16,671 bases of DNA from CAYLQA01 sp964385695 (lineage in GTDB: Bacteria > Desulfobacterota > Desulfobulbia > Desulfobulbales > Desulfurivibrionaceae), in the NCBI GenBank assembly GCA_964385695.1, contig CAYLQA010000061.1, forward strand, positions 1 to 16,671. The letters are read 5' to 3'. Shown piece by piece: positions 14,164-16,671 of the stretch; the stretch's first letter is position 1, and every line of letters starts with the position of its first letter. A program made the position numbers and the translations under genes. The notes below the pieces were generated by a model. That model was not told the origin of the DNA, did not search any database, and was given only the letters and a program-made list of their open reading frames with translations.

Positions 14164-14236
14164 TTGACACCCACTCCCTTTCGCGATAAGTTACGCTACC
14201 TTATATAGATACATAACGTTCTTACACACTTATAAT
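14164..14236 (+). promoter_or_regulatory. Two candidate promoters of the CoA-disulfide reductase gene
   Basis: Candidate 1: TTGACA (14164-14169), 17 bp, TAAGTT (14187-14192, 3/6). Candidate 2: GATACA (14208-14213), 17 bp, perfect TATAAT (14231-14236). Candidate 2 would start transcription near 14243, too close to the AAAGGA site at 14247-14252 for a normal leader, so candidate 1 or a near-leaderless message is implied. Confidence 0.45.
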
Positions 14237-14260
14237 TTACAGATAGAAAGGATACATACC

Positions 14261-15985
14261 ATGGGTAAAAAGATTGTGATTGTCGGTGGAGTTGCGGCCG
14301 GGCCCAAATCGGCCTGCCGCGTCAAACGCCTCATGCCAGACGCTGAGGTGACCATTATTGATCAGGACAGCATCATCTCTTACGGGGGCTGCGGTATTCC
14401 CTATTATGTTTCCGGCGATGTCTCCGATGAAAAGGAACTCAGAAACACCAGCTTCCACATGACCCGGGATGAATCCTTCTTCTTAAATGCCAAAGGCGTG
14501 ACCGCCCGCACCAACACCAAGGTCCTGGCCATTGACCGCAAGAACAAGAATGTCCAGGTCGAGGATATGAATACCGGGGCCAAGGACGAGGTAGCCTACG
14601 ACAACCTGATCCTGGCCACCGGAGCCAAACCCAACATCCTGCCCATTCCCGGCGCGGATCTTGACGGCGTTTTCACCATCAGCGACATGCACAAGGCCAT
14701 TGCCATCAAGGAGCGCATTGCTAAAGGCGAGGTAGGCAAGGCCGTGGTTATAGGCGGCGGCGCCATCGGTATTGAGATGGCAGAGGCCTTTGCCGATCTC
14801 TGGGGACTTGAGACCACCATCTTGGAATTCATGCCCCAGCTCTTACCGCGTCTTGCAGATTGGGATTTTGCCCAGATGCTGGAGACCCATCTCAAAGAGA
14901 GCGGGGTGGATGTCTTCACCAGTGAGGCAGCCACCACCATCGAAGGAGAAGGCGGCAAGGTCACCAAGGTCGTCACCCCCAACCGCACCTTGGAAGCGGA
15001 TCTGGTGGTCATGGCCGTGGGTGTTCGCGCCAGAAGCGAACTGGCCCAGGAGGCAGGACTGGCAGTATCCGCCATGGGCAACATCATAGTCAACGAACGG
15101 TTGCAGACCACCGACCCGGACATCTATGCGGCAGGCGACTGCATCGAGGTCAAGAACATGCTCACCGGCAAAGGCTCCATCGCGCCCATGGGTTCACTGG
15201 CGAATCGAGAGGGCCGTATCGTCGGCGATAACATTGCCGGTATTCCCACCACCTATAAGGGCTGGATCGGCAGCTTTGTCATGAAGGCCTTTGAACGCTG
15301 TATCGCCTCCACCGGCCTGACCCTGGAAAGCGCCCTGGCCGAAGGCTTTGACGCAGCCCAGGTCACAACGGCCCAATCCGACCGGGCTCACTTCTTCCCC
15401 ACCCAGACCGTTATTCCCTTACGCATTGTCTTTGACAAAACCAGCCGCAAGGTCCTTGGCGCCCAAGGCTTCGGCCCGGCAAACGATGCGGTTCTGGCCA
15501 GAATCGATGCAGCGGCGGCCGTAATCGGCTCAGGCGGCACCATTGACGATATCAGCCAGTTGGAAATGGCCTATGCCCCGCCATTTGCCACGGCCCTTGA
15601 TGCCTTGAACGCTGCAGGCAACGTGGCGGACAACCTTTGCGCCGGACGCCTGCGTTACGTGGAGATGAAAGACTTCCTGGACTGGATGGATGATTTTTCT
15701 TCCAACCCGGATTGGGTGGCCCTTGACATCCGCCATCCCAACGAGGCTGGAGTATTTGTAGAGAAGTACGGCGCGGAAAAATGGCTCTCCGTACCTTATG
15801 TGGAAATCCGCGACAGACATGCGGAACTGCCCAAGGACAAAACCATGATCATCATCTGCGATGCCGGGACACGCTCCTCAGAGATCCAGATCGTGCTCGA
15901 TCATGTAAATCTTTCCGACAACCTGGTCCTGGGCGGCGGCTTTAATGTGATCCGCCGCATGGGTCTTGAATGGTGGCCCAACTAA
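14261..15985 (+). CDS. CoA-disulfide/polysulfide reductase with C-terminal rhodanese domain
   Basis: A 574-residue flavoprotein of the CoADR-rhodanese (NPSR-like) class, which uses NAD(P)H to reduce CoA disulfide, CoA persulfide or polysulfide. The N-terminal FAD site is IVIVGGVAAG. The active cysteine is C44 in SYGGCGIPYY, matching the single-cysteine CoADR type. ATGAKPN closes the FAD domain, AVVIGGGAIGIEMA (about 165-178) is the NAD(P)H fold, and DIYAAGDC (about 287-294) binds flavin. A rhodanese domain fills about 460-574 with C533 in CDAGTR, which keeps the C-x4-R persulfide loop. Cytoplasmic. AAAGGA lies eight bases before the ATG. It is divergent from the DUF302 operon. A role in cytosolic sulfur or polysulfide turnover fits the dsr context; NADH oxidase is the common alternative name. 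Confidence 0.92.
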   Translation: MGKKIVIVGGVAAGPKSACRVKRLMPDAEVTIIDQDSIISYGGCGIPYYVSGDVSDEKELRNTSFHMTRDESFFLNAKGVTARTNTKVLAIDRKNKNVQVEDMNTGAKDEVAYDNLILATGAKPNILPIPGADLDGVFTISDMHKAIAIKERIAKGEVGKAVVIGGGAIGIEMAEAFADLWGLETTILEFMPQLLPRLADWDFAQMLETHLKESGVDVFTSEAATTIEGEGGKVTKVVTPNRTLEADLVVMAVGVRARSELAQEAGLAVSAMGNIIVNERLQTTDPDIYAAGDCIEVKNMLTGKGSIAPMGSLANREGRIVGDNIAGIPTTYKGWIGSFVMKAFERCIASTGLTLESALAEGFDAAQVTTAQSDRAHFFPTQTVIPLRIVFDKTSRKVLGAQGFGPANDAVLARIDAAAAVIGSGGTIDDISQLEMAYAPPFATALDALNAAGNVADNLCAGRLRYVEMKDFLDWMDDFSSNPDWVALDIRHPNEAGVFVEKYGAEKWLSVPYVEIRDRHAELPKDKTMIIICDAGTRSSEIQIVLDHVNLSDNLVLGGGFNVIRRMGLEWWPN

Positions 15986-16010
15986 ACCAACCATGAGACA
16001 AGGAAAAACA

Positions 16011-16631
16011 ATGGTCGTTGAGCTTCACAAGCATATTGGTGGCTGCTCAGCGGCCTTTCTTTTTGCCCTTGCACTCTTGCTTCCCTGTGCCCCGCTTTCT
16101 GCGGCACAACCCTCAGGGCACCAACCCCTGCTGGACACCACCCACCTTCCCAGCCGGACCCAAGGAGTCCGGCTGATTGTTGACGGTGAGTATTTTCGTA
16201 CCCTGACCTCTCTGATCCGGCACGCCGAACAACGCATCGATCTCGCCATGTTTCTTTTTAAGGCCGGCACCTCGGAGCGAAACCGCCCTCTGGCAATTGC
16301 CAAAGAGCTGATCCGTGCACGCAAGCGAGGCGTACAGGTTCGCGTGCTTCTCGAATATTCCGGCTACAATGAAAGTATCAACAAGGATAACCAGCGCGTG
16401 GCCAAACTACTCAGGAAAAACCGTATCGAAGTTGCCTTTGATTCGGCTAAGCGCACCAACCATACCAAACTGGTAGTGGTCGACCGCCGCTTATGCCTCA
16501 TGGGCAGCCATAACCTGACCAATGCGGCCCTGACATACAACCACGAGCTCTCACTCCTGCTCGACAGCCCGAGCCTGGCCAGGGATCTGCTCAATTATAT
16601 GGATGGGATGACAACAACAAGTGACAAGTGA
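16011..16631 (+). CDS. Exported single-HKD phospholipase D-like protein (Nuc-type)
   Basis: A 206-residue PLD-superfamily protein with one HKD motif, HTKLVVVD (near 150-157), followed by GSHNLT. This resembles the Nuc-type endonucleases that dimerise to form the active site. Function could be nuclease or phosphodiesterase. The N-terminus looks like a signal peptide, with hydrophobic AAFLFALALLLPCAPLSAA before QP. ATG 16011 is chosen because AAGGA (16000-16004) lies six bases upstream; ATG 15993 and TTG 15966 are worse placed. It begins 25 bp after the reductase stop and may be co-transcribed. Its last codons (SDK) and TGA lie inside a heptanucleotide repeat, so the C-terminus may have been reset by the repeat. 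The family normally ends near here. Confidence 0.85.
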   Translation: MVVELHKHIGGCSAAFLFALALLLPCAPLSAAQPSGHQPLLDTTHLPSRTQGVRLIVDGEYFRTLTSLIRHAEQRIDLAMFLFKAGTSERNRPLAIAKELIRARKRGVQVRVLLEYSGYNESINKDNQRVAKLLRKNRIEVAFDSAKRTNHTKLVVVDRRLCLMGSHNLTNAALTYNHELSLLLDSPSLARDLLNYMDGMTTTSDK

Positions 16632-16671
16632 CAAGTGACAAGTGACAAGTGACAAGTGACAAGTGACAAGT
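16617..16671. repeat. Heptanucleotide tandem repeat (GTGACAA)n running off the window
   Basis: From 16621 the unit GTGACAA repeats seven times without error and continues as GT to the last base; a partial unit (ACAA) precedes it at 16617-16620. Seven is not a multiple of three, so the array rotates through all frames and supplies TGA stops, one of which ends the PLD gene. Its full length is not visible. Confidence 0.97.

Overview
The window looks like chromosomal DNA of a dissimilatory sulfate-reducing or sulfur-disproportionating bacterium, most likely Desulfobacterota and perhaps Desulfobulbales. The main evidence is a complete reductive-type dsrA-dsrB-dsrD operon (8601-11328, minus strand) with a dsrN-type amidotransferase gene nearby. 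A Desulfovibrio africanus FdIII-like ferredoxin and a CoA-disulfide/polysulfide reductase with a rhodanese tail support this. Assignment below order level is not possible from this sequence. No rRNA, tRNA, CRISPR array or insertion sequence was seen.

Layout. (1) 51-3319, minus strand: a small four-helix membrane protein, alr and argS form a tight housekeeping operon. (2) 3451-3636, minus strand: a ferredoxin with its own strong ribosome-binding site and a clear intrinsic terminator. (3) 3637-4054: a gene-free stretch with a long foldback element (3841-4015). The element begins just after a perfect -10 box and precedes a small four-cysteine protein of unknown function (4055-4417). (4) 4421-5806, minus strand: dsrN-like. 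(5) 6105-8443, plus strand: a translationally coupled three-gene operon encoding a TPR protein, a zinc-ribbon/HEAT-repeat protein and a second TPR protein, ending in an intrinsic terminator. (6) 8601-11328, minus strand: dsrABD with its own terminator, a TTGACA-17-TATGTT promoter and a leader of roughly 145 nt. (7) 11718-14023: a DUF134 regulator (plus) facing a minus-strand operon of a DUF302-like protein, a bile-acid-symporter/ACR3-superfamily transporter and a NifX-like protein. (8) 14261-15985: CoA-disulfide reductase/rhodanese fusion. (9) 16011-16631: exported single-HKD phospholipase-D-type protein whose last codons and stop lie in a heptanucleotide tandem repeat that runs off the window.

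How they may work together. DsrAB reduces sulfite at a siroheme-[4Fe-4S] centre, DsrD is its small activator, and DsrN-type enzymes amidate siroheme. The uncharacterised TPR/HEAT/TPR operon lies between dsrN and dsrDBA and contains only protein-binding scaffolds. It is the best candidate here for an undescribed system, perhaps for assembly, metallation or scaffolding of the sulfite-reduction machinery. That link is inferred from position only. dsrC and dsrMKJOP are not in the window.
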